Below the pieces are notes generated by a model. The model saw nothing but the letters and a program-made list of their open reading frames with translations, had not been told where the DNA came from and made no database searches. Below, piece after piece: positions 33,774-44,028 of a stretch of DNA of 64,000 nt (within the stretch, counting starts at the first letter, position 1; every line of letters starts with the position of its first letter). This DNA comes from RYN-230 sp963770545 (GTDB taxonomy: Bacteria > Actinomycetota > Actinomycetes > Streptosporangiales > Streptosporangiaceae): positions 583,164-647,163 of the forward strand of contig CAVYQF010000043.1 of NCBI GenBank assembly GCA_963770545.1, given 5' to 3'. The translations under genes and the position numbers were made by a program.

Positions 33774-36700
33774 ACCGCCGCCCGTTCGGCCCGCCGGCGT
33801 TCCCGCCCGTCCCACCGCCACGGCGTGACGAGGACCGCGTCGATACCGTCCTGCCGCGCCAGCTGGCAGATCGCGAGCCCGGGTACCTGGGGGTAGCACC
33901 CCCACTCCCGCTCGCTGGTCATGACCACGTCCATGTCGAAGGTGGCGAGCAGCCCGAGGCATTTCGCGCGGGAATCATCGTCAACGCCCGCGAAGGCCTC
34001 GTCGAGCGCGATCAGCCGTGGCGCATGGGGGTTGGCCGCCGACTTGTAGTGCGAAGACGCCGCGGCGAACAGCGGAACGGAGGCGATCAGTGCCCGCTCA
34101 CCACCCGACGCCGGGCCGGTGGCGGGACGCCACTGGCCGCCAGCGAAGCGCTGGATCGTGAACTCATGCCACCTCCGGTAGTCCAGCGCGGCCGTCAGCG
34201 CCTCGGTCCACCCGGCAGCGGGGTTGTCTGCGTGCTCGGCGGCGATGCGCTGCTGGAGGAAGGCACCCACCGCGGCGCGGTCGTCGGCGGACCACGCGTC
34301 GATTGTTTGCCGGAGCTTGTGCCGGATCTTGCCGAGCCCGTCCGGCGCATCCCGGGCCTGCTGCCAGATCAACCGCAACTTCATCCCGGTCAACGTCGGA
34401 CGCGATTCCAGCTCGTCGTTCATCTGCCTGACCTCGGCCTCAGCCGCCGTGATCAGCTCGTGCAGCGTCCCTGCCACCTCATTCAGAAGATGATTCTCCA
34501 GGATCTCCCGTTCCCTGGCGGACAGCAGCCGGGCCCGCTGATCCGCTTCCTCGCCGAGCGCCGCAGCCAGCCCGGGGATGTCGTGACTGCGGCCCTGGAA
34601 CACTACGTCGACCACGATGACGCCTTCGCTCAGTGTCAGCCCGGCCGAATACCCGTGCCGCGCCATCGCATCGGCGAGCAGCTTGTGCTCCTCTGTGACG
34701 CGCTTCTGTATCCGGTCCCATGGACCGTCCCCATCGTCCACCGACTCCAGCCCGGCGTTCACGGTGCGGGCCAGCAGCACGGCCGACGTCACCGCCCACG
34801 GCTGCATGACGTCAGGAAAGTCCAGCGACGGCAGCGCGACGCGCAGCAGCCCGGTGGCGGCGAACGACCGGAAGTCAGCCACGGTGGCGTCTCGCACCCG
34901 CGCGGCCTCGTCGATCTCCTCGCGAAGCCTCTCCCGCGCACCCTCGGCCTTGCCCCGATCGCCGAGCGCCCACTGCTCAACGGCACGCGCGGCTTTCTCG
35001 GCGGCGCCGCGTCGGTCCAGGTCGCGCCGGACGTCCGCAAGCTGGCGGTGCAGCTCGTCAACGGCTGCCCCGGCCGTCTGGAGCAGTGCCTCGTACATCG
35101 CCTGAGCGCCTGACGCCTCACCCCGGGCGGCGGCCGCGGCCTCAGCCGCCTCCTCACCGCGCTCCCGGCTTTCGGCCAGTTCCGCCGCAGCTTCCTCCGC
35201 GGCCCGGGCGGCCTCCTGCGACGCCCGGGAGGCCGGCCACAGCCCCGCGAGCGCCAGCCGGTACGCCGCCACCCCGGCCTTGACATCGGCGAGTTCTCCA
35301 GGCTCGGCCGGCAGGCCGACGTCACGGGCGAACTCTTCGGCCTGTGTGACCGCGGCGGTCAGCTCCCCCAGCCGCTGCTCCCGCACCGTCACCGCACGCG
35401 CATGCTGCTCGCGCAGTTCGCCGCGTCGGCCTCGCTCGCCGGCGGCCACGGTGTGGGCCTCGCGTACTGCGGCATCTGGCGGCACCGCGCGGTGCTCATC
35501 GGAGAGCCGCTCCCGGTGCACGCCCACATCGTCCAACGCCGCATCGAGCTCGCCGACCGCCGTCCGCTCCTGCTGGAGCTCCACGGAAAGCTGTGCGATC
35601 CTGGCGCGCCGCGCGGCCTCACGCGCCCCCTCGCCGATGTAGCCGGCGCTGTCTTTCCCCCAGGCACCGCCCAGGACGCCGTTCGCCCACCTGCCGACGG
35701 TGGTCACCCAGGTCCCGCCGGTGCCGCCCAGGCCGATTGCGCGCAGGACAGACTGGACCGCCTCGTTGGACAGCAGCCGTGCCTGCGGATCGGCGGAGTC
35801 AATCGCCGGGGTCAGAACGCTGGCGCACGACTGACCGGGCACCGGGGCGAGACCGGACAGCACGGTCACGTCGCCATCGACGAGGTTCCCGTCGGGGGTC
35901 ACCCACGCATCGAGTATCCCCGCCGCCTCCAACGCGGCCTCAAGTCCCGCGCGGTCCCCTTCCGGCACGTCCAGCGCGAAATCGGTCACCTTCCACAACG
36001 GCGCGCCCGGGCGGCTGTCCCGGACGCCGTGCTGCCTCGTGTGCGTAGCTGGGGGGACGTCGTGGCCACCCGCGCGCAGCCGGCCGATCTCACCCTCGAG
36101 TTCACGTGCGCGCCCGGTGTGCGCGGCCCGCTGGGCGGACAGTTCGGCGTCGAGACGCCCGAGCTCAGTGCCCGCCGCCCGGGCCGCGTCGCCGACGGCC
36201 ATGACCGCGGGGTTAGCACCGTCCCCGGTCACCGCCCACGCTTGCAGACCTTCGAGCAACTCGTCCGGGTCGACGACCCGGAGCTCGGTGAGGCTGCCCA
36301 GGTAGGCCCGGAAGGCAGCGGTCAGTTCCCGGGCGCGTTCGGCGGCGGCCCGCTCCGCGGCGGCGACCCGCTCGGTCGCGGCCTGGATCTCCGCGGTGAG
36401 CCGGTCCTCCTCGGCACGTGCCGCTTGCAGCACCCCGCGCCGTTCTCCGACTTCGGTGAGCAGCTGGTCCAGCTGTCCGACGGCCCGCGCCTGGCGGCCG
36501 GCGACCGCCTCCGTCTCCCGCCGGGCACGCTCCGGATCCTGCTCCCAGCCGTCCGCGGCCGCGTGGTGGCCCGGCGTGCAGCGGGCCGCCGCCGCCGCAT
36601 CCTCGGTTTGGCGCTGCGCGGCAGTCAGCCTGTCCCGCGCCGCTTCGGCCCGCCGCGCGGCCTCGTCGGCCCGCACGGAACGCCGCTGCACCTCGGAAGC

Positions 36701-37798
36701 CAGCCGGCCGCGATCGCGTTCCCTGATGCGCGCCGTCTCGTCCCGCCGCCGCGCCTCATCCCGCATCTGCTCCAGCCGCTCGGCGTCCCGCATCGCGGGG
36801 TCCTGCTGAAGCGCTTCGCGCCGCGCCTCGAGCTGGGTCCGCTGCTGCTCAAGCTCCGTCAACTCACCCCGCGCTGTCTCCAGCGCGCCATCCGCGGCCG
36901 CGTATGCCTCCTCGGCCGCGGCCATGTCCCTGCCCAGCTGCTCGTACCGGCTCTGGGCCTGCCGCGGTGCCGCCGCCTTGCGCTTGGCCGCGATCATGGC
37001 GTAACGGCCGTAGTGGCGGAGGAAGTCGTCCGCGGCCTGGCGGGCCTCGGCCAGGGCGCGCAGGGCGTCACGTTCTTCATCCAGCCCGCGGAACGCCTCG
37101 GCCACCGTCGTCACCAGGCCCGGGCTGAGCGGCGACAGCGCCTCCGTGAGCGCGCGAGACAGCAGCTTCTCGTCGGGCCTCTTGGACAACTGCGGCTGCC
37201 GGAGCTGGATCAGCAGGTTGATCAGCGCCTCGTAGCGGTGCTCACCGAGCCCGAACAGGGCTTCGTCCACCGCGCGCCGGTAGTCGACAGCCCGGTCGTA
37301 GACGAGCCCGCGGGAGCCGATCTCCTCGCGCAGCTTCTCCCTGGTCAGCGGAACCCGGCTGGCGGGCAGCAGCTGCAGGTCCTCCCCGACGCGCTGTGCC
37401 GTGACGAAGAACCAGTGGCGCACGATGCCGCGCCCGGCGACAGCCTTCAGCCCGCATCCGATGGTGCGGAACTCGGTGGTCCCGTCAGCGGCGCGGCGGC
37501 CGAATTCGAGCCACGTGTACCCGAGGCGCTCCGGATGGGGATGCCTGCCACCGAGCAGCAGGTTCCATTCCATCTTCTTCTGCCGGTCGCCGTCCGGCTC
37601 CACCCGGTGCGGTGCGAGTTCTCCGTCCAGCAGGAAGGGCAGCGTCAGCGCGAGGACTTTGGACTTTCCCGTTCCGTTGTTACCGCGCAGCAGCAGACGG
37701 CCACCGTGGAACCAGAATTCCTCGGCGTCGTAGTAGAACATGTCGACCAGGCCGGCCCGCAGCGGCTTCCACCGTTCAGAAGAGGGTGCTGGCAGCAT
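33770..37798 (-). CDS. jetC: Wadjet SMC-like ATPase JetC (TIGR02680)
   Basis: A 1342-residue SbcC/MukB-like ATPase. Walker A GNNGTGKSKV is at residues ~39-48, ABC signature SGGERAL at ~1231 and Walker B LIALDEAFAG at ~1262. Between them are long Arg/Glu/Ala-rich coiled coils (about 270-500 and 740-960) with a hinge-like region (LWKVTDFALDVPEGDRAGLE to WGKDSAGYIGEGA). It powers loop extrusion on plasmid DNA. It overlaps JetB by 23 bp and JetD by 4 bp. Length fits the TIGR02680 family and all ATPase motifs are intact, so the system looks functional. Confidence 0.93.
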   Translation of the reverse strand: MLPAPSSERWKPLRAGLVDMFYYDAEEFWFHGGRLLLRGNNGTGKSKVLALTLPFLLDGELAPHRVEPDGDRQKKMEWNLLLGGRHPHPERLGYTWLEFGRRAADGTTEFRTIGCGLKAVAGRGIVRHWFFVTAQRVGEDLQLLPASRVPLTREKLREEIGSRGLVYDRAVDYRRAVDEALFGLGEHRYEALINLLIQLRQPQLSKRPDEKLLSRALTEALSPLSPGLVTTVAEAFRGLDEERDALRALAEARQAADDFLRHYGRYAMIAAKRKAAAPRQAQSRYEQLGRDMAAAEEAYAAADGALETARGELTELEQQRTQLEARREALQQDPAMRDAERLEQMRDEARRRDETARIRERDRGRLASEVQRRSVRADEAARRAEAARDRLTAAQRQTEDAAAAARCTPGHHAAADGWEQDPERARRETEAVAGRQARAVGQLDQLLTEVGERRGVLQAARAEEDRLTAEIQAATERVAAAERAAAERARELTAAFRAYLGSLTELRVVDPDELLEGLQAWAVTGDGANPAVMAVGDAARAAGTELGRLDAELSAQRAAHTGRARELEGEIGRLRAGGHDVPPATHTRQHGVRDSRPGAPLWKVTDFALDVPEGDRAGLEAALEAAGILDAWVTPDGNLVDGDVTVLSGLAPVPGQSCASVLTPAIDSADPQARLLSNEAVQSVLRAIGLGGTGGTWVTTVGRWANGVLGGAWGKDSAGYIGEGAREAARRARIAQLSVELQQERTAVGELDAALDDVGVHRERLSDEHRAVPPDAAVREAHTVAAGERGRRGELREQHARAVTVREQRLGELTAAVTQAEEFARDVGLPAEPGELADVKAGVAAYRLALAGLWPASRASQEAARAAEEAAAELAESRERGEEAAEAAAAARGEASGAQAMYEALLQTAGAAVDELHRQLADVRRDLDRRGAAEKAARAVEQWALGDRGKAEGARERLREEIDEAARVRDATVADFRSFAATGLLRVALPSLDFPDVMQPWAVTSAVLLARTVNAGLESVDDGDGPWDRIQKRVTEEHKLLADAMARHGYSAGLTLSEGVIVVDVVFQGRSHDIPGLAAALGEEADQRARLLSAREREILENHLLNEVAGTLHELITAAEAEVRQMNDELESRPTLTGMKLRLIWQQARDAPDGLGKIRHKLRQTIDAWSADDRAAVGAFLQQRIAAEHADNPAAGWTEALTAALDYRRWHEFTIQRFAGGQWRPATGPASGGERALIASVPLFAAASSHYKSAANPHAPRLIALDEAFAGVDDDSRAKCLGLLATFDMDVVMTSEREWGCYPQVPGLAICQLARQDGIDAVLVTPWRWDGRERRRAERAAV

Positions 37799-38972
37799 CG
37801 GCCGTCGCCTTTCTCGTTTCGCGGATGGTCGGCTCGTCCAGGGCGAAACGCGCGATCGCCGGGCGGCCGCGGACCACGGATCCGTCCACCTCGACCAGGC
37901 GGAGCGCGGAGAGTTTCTCCAGCGCGGTCCCGGCCAGCTCTGTTTCCGCGCCCGGTTCGGTCACGCCCTTGCGCCAGTAGGTGGCGTGCTCGGCTGCCAC
38001 CTGCCGGACGAATGCGTGCAGTTCCTCCAGTGTGGCCTGGTCCCGGCGGGCCAGATGTTCCGCGACAAGCAGTGTGACATGCCCGTCGGTGCGCTGCTCG
38101 GGCATGCGCACGTCGGTCAGCTCGTCGTCCGGGTCAACCATGGCTATCCCCTCAGCGCGCATTTCGGCCACCAGCCCGGTGGCATCGGCGATCCGCCGGG
38201 TGATCGCGTGCCGCTGCGACAGCAGGTAGCTGCGTTCGTCATCGTCGAGCTCGTCGTAGTACAGGACCGGGTCCTCCAGCAGCCGCCGGGTGAGCCGCCT
38301 GCGCAGCGCCTGGTTGCGCAGCTCGTCGGTTTCGGCGACCGGTTCCGCGGTCAGCTCCGCGAGTCGCTCCTCGAACGATGAAGCGGTCACCGTGGACGGC
38401 CCGCGGATGCCGGAAAGCAGCACACCCAACACCGGCCTGCGCACGTCGTACAGCACGTCGGTGCGAGCCGACAGGTACGCGTCCTCGTCCCCGGCGATCC
38501 TGCTCAGTACCCCCACGGCAAGCAGCAGCCGGACGACCGCCACCAGATCCGACCGTTCCGCCCGGATGTCCAGGGTCAGCGTGAACCCAGCCGCGGTGAG
38601 TTCCGGCTCCGCGGCGGCCGTTAGCACATCGTCGGCGAGGCTGCCGAGCGTAGTCTGCGCGTCCGCGCGGGCGAGAGCCGACAACGCCAGGCACAAGGTG
38701 ACGTACCGACGCCGGCCAAACGGCTCCTTGTTGCGCCCGCGCGCTGGGTGAGACGCGTCAGACAGCGCCGTGGCAGTCTTGAACAGCCGCGCCGTCTCCG
38801 AGTCCGCGGCCAGACGCCATCCCGTCTCCCGGTTCAGCCACTCCCGCAGCCCGGGCAGGTGCCGCCGGACCAGGACCAGCATCTCGCTGTCGGTGTCGGC
38901 GACCAGCAGCGGCTTGGCGAGCAGGGCTCGGAGCGCGGCCCTGCGCTGCGCCTGTTCCTCCGCGGGCATCAT
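37776..38972 (-). CDS. jetB: Wadjet subunit JetB (TIGR02678/DUF2398-like)
   Basis: A 398-residue protein of the TIGR02678 type, the KITE-like partner of the SMC. It begins QRRAALRALLAKPLLVADTD and contains RRRYVTLCLALSALARADAQ, a family hallmark, plus winged-helix-like regions (LVAVVRLLLAVGVLSRIAGD; LARRDQATLEELHAFVRQVA). It lies 10 bp after JetA and overlaps JetC. Expected to link JetA to the JetC heads. Confidence 0.88.
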   Translation of the reverse strand: MMPAEEQAQRRAALRALLAKPLLVADTDSEMLVLVRRHLPGLREWLNRETGWRLAADSETARLFKTATALSDASHPARGRNKEPFGRRRYVTLCLALSALARADAQTTLGSLADDVLTAAAEPELTAAGFTLTLDIRAERSDLVAVVRLLLAVGVLSRIAGDEDAYLSARTDVLYDVRRPVLGVLLSGIRGPSTVTASSFEERLAELTAEPVAETDELRNQALRRRLTRRLLEDPVLYYDELDDDERSYLLSQRHAITRRIADATGLVAEMRAEGIAMVDPDDELTDVRMPEQRTDGHVTLLVAEHLARRDQATLEELHAFVRQVAAEHATYWRKGVTEPGAETELAGTALEKLSALRLVEVDGSVVRGRPAIARFALDEPTIRETRKATADAASTLF

Positions 38973-38982
38973 GCTGCTGCCC

Positions 38983-40551
38983 TCATGATGGCGTCAGGTC
39001 GGTGATCTCGATGACGTGCTCCGGGCCGGTGAGCAGCCCGTCGGCGGTGCTGATCGTCACCGTTCCGCCGTCCGGGACCAGTGAGAGCCGCACCTCCAGT
39101 GCGCCGTCGCTGGTCACGGTCTTCACTTCACTCTCACCCGGCTTACGGGCCGCCAGCGCATCGCCGAGCAGAGCCAGGAAGAGCCGGAATGCCCTCGGGT
39201 CCAGCACGTCGAGGTCGGACAGTAGGGTCGGCCCGCCGGTGCGGAGAGAGCGCCTCGCCGCAGCCGTCTCGGCCGCCTCGCGTTCTGCCTGCCGGCGCAG
39301 AAGATCCCGCTCCGCCGACCTGTCCCGTACCTGGCTGGGCTTGCCCCGCCGCTCGTAGCTCCCGGTCTTCCTGAGCTGCGGGGAGATACGGAGGGGCTCG
39401 GCGTCCCGCCACGCCATTCCCGGCGGCAAGTCCTGCCAGGCATCGGCGGTTTCGCTGGTAACAGACAGGTGCCGGGCTGGGCACAGTCCGAACGCGGCGC
39501 GCCACAGGCGATGAGCGGCCTCGTCGTCCGGCGCCTCAGCGAACCACCGGGCGAGCACCCGGAAGTCCGCCGAGCGATCCGACCGGCCCGAGCGCCGTTC
39601 GTTGAGCAGGCCTACCGCGTCGATGAGCTGTTTGATCGCGGTCACGGCAGCCTGCCGCAGCAGGCGTGCCTGCGACGGGTGCGCCGATTCCCGCGACGTG
39701 AACCAGTCGTCCAGCCCGCGCCACCGGTTCCGCCAGGCGTCCAATGCCTGTTTTTCTGCGTTGGCCAGGGATTCGGCGGCGTCCGCGCCCTCGGGCACCG
39801 CGTCGGCCGCCTCCCGCTGCGCGGCCAGTTCCAGCAGCCGCTCGTGACCGGCGGCTTCCAGGTCGCCCAGCAGCACCGCAATCTCAGCGCCGGAGTTGGC
39901 CAGGTCCGCGATGAACCTGTTGATGTAGTCGATCAGCCGTTCTTTGTAGGCGAGGAAGCCGTCGACGTCCCCGTCGGAGAAGTCGATCGCGCGGCGCAGC
40001 GCGGACATAAACGCCTGTGCGTTGTCAGCCAGGGAGGAGAACCGCTCGGCTAGGGACAGCAGCAGCAGGTGGGTTTTGGCCGGGTCGGGATGACGATCTG
40101 CGGCCAGGACTTTCAGCGAGCGAAGCTGGTCGGCGATATCGGCCAGGGCCACCGACTGGAGCTGCCCGCGGCGCCCAATAGCCTCATCGTAGAAGGCGAT
40201 CGCCTGCTCGGCCGCCTGCCCGGCGGCGGTCAGCTGGTACAGGGAGCGCTTACGGTGGAAATCCTCCACGGTAGTGACGCGGCTGGTGTCAACGTCACCG
40301 CGCAGGTTGCCCCAGGCCACGAGTTGCTCCAGGGCCTGGGTCAACTGCTCGTCGGCTTCGGTCCGAAACTCAGCCGCAACGTCCTCCGGCCGCAGGTGCA
40401 CGATGAAGCGTTCCTTCGCCCGCGCGAAGATGCGCAGCAGACTCCGGTAAAGGTCGGCGTTCGGGACGCCCAGATGCGTGAACGGCTGTGGCTCACTCTG
40501 GCCATGCGCCGACCGGTGCCCTCCGCTAACCACCACTACATCCTGCCGCAC
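38983..40551 (-). CDS. jetA: Wadjet subunit JetA (TIGR02677/DUF2397-like)
   Basis: A ~522-residue protein of the TIGR02677 type, the kleisin of the Wadjet complex. Residues ~28-60 form the family start (THLGVPNADLYRSLLRIFAR, FIVHLRPEDVAAEF), followed by DFHRKRSLYQLTAAGQAAEQ. The C-terminus has LLSDLDVLDPRAFRLFLALL. The true start may be ATG 40551 or an internal GTG close to the conserved part (the VVVVSGGHRSAHGQ region is less conserved). First gene of the operon; promoter should lie in 40552-40700 but no clear motif was seen. Confidence 0.88.
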   Translation of the reverse strand: MRQDVVVVSGGHRSAHGQSEPQPFTHLGVPNADLYRSLLRIFARAKERFIVHLRPEDVAAEFRTEADEQLTQALEQLVAWGNLRGDVDTSRVTTVEDFHRKRSLYQLTAAGQAAEQAIAFYDEAIGRRGQLQSVALADIADQLRSLKVLAADRHPDPAKTHLLLLSLAERFSSLADNAQAFMSALRRAIDFSDGDVDGFLAYKERLIDYINRFIADLANSGAEIAVLLGDLEAAGHERLLELAAQREAADAVPEGADAAESLANAEKQALDAWRNRWRGLDDWFTSRESAHPSQARLLRQAAVTAIKQLIDAVGLLNERRSGRSDRSADFRVLARWFAEAPDDEAAHRLWRAAFGLCPARHLSVTSETADAWQDLPPGMAWRDAEPLRISPQLRKTGSYERRGKPSQVRDRSAERDLLRRQAEREAAETAAARRSLRTGGPTLLSDLDVLDPRAFRLFLALLGDALAARKPGESEVKTVTSDGALEVRLSLVPDGGTVTISTADGLLTGPEHVIEITDLTPS

Positions 40552-40948
40552 GCGGCCGACAGAATTTGCGCAACGAGCCGCTTATGACCGCCATGCAGCC
40601 CGCCGCCTCGTGTCCTCCGATGATGTCTCGCATTCGACTTGCCGATGACTGCTCGGCCAGATCCCTCCCTCCCTGGCGGAACGCGCGCGCTGCCAGCAAC
40701 GCCTCACGGCGTAAGGGCCTGATCGAATCGTCTGGACGGCGCCGGGACAGGGCATCAGGGAGAAGACCGATCGGATCAGCGCCCAGCCTCCTCGCGTGAG
40801 GTCACGGGTGCCCGCAGCAGGATGGCTCTTCCCTGCCGGGTTGCCGCCTCGGATCGGCGACCGTCTTTGTGCTGGACAGGGCCACTGCGAGAACGAATCA
40901 GGTGGTCAGAACCATCGGGAAACACCAGCGCATAGCTGACGTCCCAAC
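40552..40948. other. Intergenic region upstream of the Wadjet operon
   Basis: No supported gene. The Wadjet promoter is expected here. Confidence 0.4.
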
Positions 40949-41003
40949 CGCTACTTCGACGCCGCTCATGCGATCTTGCAGGCCAACGTCAACGAAGACC
41001 TTG
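40949..41003 (+). pseudogene. HEPN toxin remnant (C-terminal fragment)
   Basis: Encodes RYFDAAHAILQANVNEDLG on the + strand, matching the segment directly after the RX4H motif of the intact HEPN toxins (RYFDTAHAILQATVDEDLP). It is a short fossil of a fourth or fifth copy of the HTH-MNT/HEPN cassette, at the Wadjet side of repeat copy C. Confidence 0.7.
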
Positions 41004-41499
41004 GGCCCGCGCCGGGGACTTCGAATCTGCGGCGATCATTACTGGCGCGTTCCGCCGCTCCGAGCGTCGCGACAGGCCGCGTCGGACCGCTGCTGCTGCC
41101 CGCGCCGGCGGCCGGGCCGGTCACCGCGTTCTGGCGCGACCGGCACACCACCATGGCCTAGTACCGCAGTCAGACCGACCGAGCGGCTCCCGCCTAGCTC
41201 CGGTGCCCTGACGGAGAGACTCGATCATGTGCGGCCGACCGTCTGCCAACGGCAGCGGCAGGCAGTTGCCGACACAGCGCGGCGAACAGGTCTTGGTTCT
41301 CGCTCGTCCGGGGCCGAAGCCTGGCATGGGCAAGGCACACCCTGGCCGTAGCCGGGCGCCAACGAAGATTGATCAAGACCGGAAACGATCCTGGGGCAGA
41401 GGCCAGCGCTCCAAAGGTCCGGCCAGATTCCGGCATGCACCCGCAAGGGCCACGCACGCAGAACCAGACGATCTGCGTGTCGCGATCGACGTGGACATA
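41004..41499. other. Intergenic spacer
   Basis: No supported gene. Frames on both strands here have mixed codon bias. Confidence 0.35.
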
Positions 41500-41860
41500 G
41501 CGCGGGTATGGCTCACACTTACGTCAACTGGAACCGTGGACCTGTTCCCGGCAGGAGTCGCTGGACCAGACCTCCGCGGCAGCAAAGTCTCACGCCACGA
41601 GCACATGCCTCCCGTAGCGTTTGCCACTCAAATGTCACTCGACCGAAAAAGGTACTCGGTTCTGCGTTCTAAAAAGTAGCCATACCCTGGAGCCCCCTTA
41701 CGGAATCGAACCGTAGACCTTCTCACCATGTATCACTGTTGGGTTCTAAAAGTGCAAGTAGAACGCCTGACCAGCGAGAACGCTAGCTGAAAACCAGCGC
41801 CTGCCAGCGCCAGATGGGCCTCGCGAGCACCATTTGCCACTCAATCTGCCACTCACTTTG
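41500..41860. repeat. Att-like dispersed repeat, copy C
   Basis: Core at 41688-41730 matches copy A through the T-arm and acceptor, but lacks four bases of the anticodon-side sequence (CTCACC versus CTCCTTACC). Flanked upstream by TTTGCCACTCAAATGTCACTC (41620-41640) and downstream by TTTGCCACTCAATC/TGCCACTC (41832-41853). It forms the right boundary of the Wadjet/VapBC segment. Confidence 0.75.
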
Positions 41861-42030
41861 ATCTTGTCTGCAAAGGGCCGGCCTCTATCGAGACTAACCC
41901 TCGAAAACGGGTTCAATGGAAGGAATAACGAGGTCTGACGAGTTCATAGCCACCGGCTCAGGCGGAACGGCGGGTCAGCCGTGGGTGCACCCGGTCCCAG
42001 GTAGGCGATACAGAGCCTGAAAGGCCAGGC

Positions 42031-42250
42031 TCAGGCACCCGGGATGGTTCGGGTTCGAAGGCTGGGTACGGTCTGGCCGAGGAATCCGTCGATCAGCGCG
42101 GGCCGCTGCTGGATGCGCTTGAGCCGGCGAACTGTGTCCAGCACCGCGGTCTGGGACGTGCGGCCCGGCTCCAGGGCGTCGATCACCGCGTACGGCCAGC
42201 CCGGGATCATCTGTGCGTGGCCCCTCCCCCGCTCGTGGGCGTGTCAGAGG
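42031..42250 (-). pseudogene. Possible IS701-like transposase remnant
   Basis: The minus strand has a codon-biased open stretch reading AQMIPGWPYAVIDALEPGRT, then SQTAVLDTVRRLKRIQQRPA and a stop at 42031. The QMxPGWPY...ALExGRTSxTAVLD pattern recalls IS701-type DDE transposases. No start or full catalytic core remains. Tentative. Confidence 0.35.
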
Positions 42251-42633
42251 CGCGGCCCAGCGCTAGGTATCCGGCACAGAACACCAGCTCGGTGGATCCG
42301 CAAGTCGGGCATGAGCTGGTTGCGCGTCGGCCGCATGGACGGGCCGCCCAGGATCGTTCTGGGCATAACTGCCGATGGGCTCGGGATATGCGGACCTGCC
42401 GGGCCGTTGGTCCCTTGTAAAGACGTGGAGGCCACTGGGAGAGTGGAACTTTCCAGGAGGCAGCCCTTGGCAGTCTTATCCGCCACCGCATGGCCCGCAC
42501 GCAGATCTGACCTGGCATCAAGGCCTTCATGACCGGGCGCTCTGGGCTGGCACCGCCTCACCGGGACGAGAAGGCACTCCTAACACCTCCCGGTCCTCCT
42601 TTCTTCTCACGACTCAGGGACAGGATCCCGCTG

Positions 42634-43467
42634 ATGACCAGCTCTGACACCATTGCCGCCGCGGTATCCCCCGAGGGCAAGCTCATCGGCCGAGTCGCCT
42701 TCGTCACAGGAGGCACGCGCGGCATCGGCGCCGCGATCTCCCAGAGCCTCGCGCACCAGGGCGCGACCATCGCCGCTGGCTACGCTGGCAACCGGGCCAG
42801 GGCCGAGGCTTTCGCCGAAGAATTCCGCTCCAGGCACGTCGATGACGGCGTCAAGATAACACTGCACCAGGGCAACGTCGCCTCCGGCGACGACTGCCGG
42901 CGCGCAGTCAGCGAGGTCATCGAGCAGCACGGGCGGCTCGACATTCTCGTCAACAACGCGGGCATCACGAGCGACAGCACGATCGCCAAGATGACCGACG
43001 ACAGCTGGAACAAGGTGCTGTCCGTCAACCTCTCCGGCGTCTTCTATCTTTCCCAGGCCGCGCTGGCGCACATGCTCGAGCGCGGCACGGGCCGCATCAT
43101 CAACGTCTCGTCTGTGATCGGGGAGACGGGCAGCATCGGCCAGGCCAACTACGCGGCGTCGAAGTCAGGTCTCTTCGGCCTGACAAAGACGTTTGCGCGT
43201 GAGGCAATGTTCCAGCTCGGCCGGTCGGGAAACCTCAGCGGCAACAGGATCAGCGTCACGGTCAACACGGTCACTCCGGGCTACGTCGCCACGGAGATGC
43301 TCAAGGGGGTGCCAGAGAAAGTTCTTGACAAGATCAGGTCACAGATCCCGATGGGCCGTGTCGCGGAGCCGGAAGAAGTTGCCCGCGTTGTCCACTTCCT
43401 CGCCGCCGACGCCGCCGGGTACATCACCGGCCAGGTCTGGGGGGTCAACGGCGGCCTGGACATGTAA
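42634..43467 (+). CDS. SDR-family acetoacetyl-CoA reductase (PhaB-like)
   Basis: A 277-residue short-chain dehydrogenase: cofactor motif VTGGTRGIGAAI (TGxxxGIG), NNAG in ILVNNAGITSDSTIAKM, catalytic Ser in VSSVIGETGSIG and the YxxxK in YAASKSG. The NNAGITxD and SGVFYLSQAALAHM segments are typical of PhaB/FabG-type 3-oxoacyl reductases. It starts at ATG 42634 after an AGGGACAGGATCC stretch; the upstream 35 codons of the open frame are shadow. An insertion, QLGRSGNLSGNRISVTVN, lengthens the helix before the substrate loop. Expected to make (R)-3-hydroxyacyl-CoA for polyhydroxyalkanoate or fatty-acid metabolism. Precise substrate not determinable. Confidence 0.8.
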   Translation: MTSSDTIAAAVSPEGKLIGRVAFVTGGTRGIGAAISQSLAHQGATIAAGYAGNRARAEAFAEEFRSRHVDDGVKITLHQGNVASGDDCRRAVSEVIEQHGRLDILVNNAGITSDSTIAKMTDDSWNKVLSVNLSGVFYLSQAALAHMLERGTGRIINVSSVIGETGSIGQANYAASKSGLFGLTKTFAREAMFQLGRSGNLSGNRISVTVNTVTPGYVATEMLKGVPEKVLDKIRSQIPMGRVAEPEEVARVVHFLAADAAGYITGQVWGVNGGLDM

Positions 43468-44028
43468 CACAGGCAAGAGCGTACGGGGAGAACAGACCAG
43501 CCCGTGCCTGATGCGAGGTTGCCGCCCACACGATGACGTCACCACTGCTAACGTCCACGCGCGCCGAGACCAGCGTGAATGCGGCTTCCCTGGGCCGGAG
43601 CGGACCGATCATCGCAGATGCGCAGAGGCCGGTCGGCGCACTCGACCGCGGCGGGGCTACTGACCCCAATCCTCGCGATCGCGAGCTTGTGCACAGGCTC
43701 AGGCTTACGAACCGCGCTGGTGATTGACTCCACCATGGTCTGCGCTGGTGCACATCCCGTGGCTGTTCTGCTGATGACCGGCTGGCCCGGGCGCCGCGAC
43801 GGTGAGCGGATGCCCGGGCTATCAGGCCACCACTATCCATCGGCCTGAGCCTGCCGAGGCGCAGTCGCGGGCTCGTGTCAGGATTGCCGCGTGATAGGCC
43901 AGATGGAACGTTTGGCATCCATGGATAGCGGCCGATCTTGCTGGATGGCCGCCCCTCAGCTGCGGGTACTGTCTCTCCCAAACGCTTCGTCGTTTACGCC
44001 GATCACCTCGGTGACGCGGTAAGCACGC
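43468..44028. other. Intergenic region between the reductase and the CoA transferase
   Basis: About 560 bp with no supported gene; a 62-codon minus-strand frame near 43548-43736 has no recognisable family. The two flanking genes converge here. Confidence 0.4.

Noticed and set aside
43548..43736. 62-codon minus-strand frame in the reductase/CoA-transferase gap
   Set aside because: Some codon bias but no ribosome-binding site, no family and no conserved neighbour logic.
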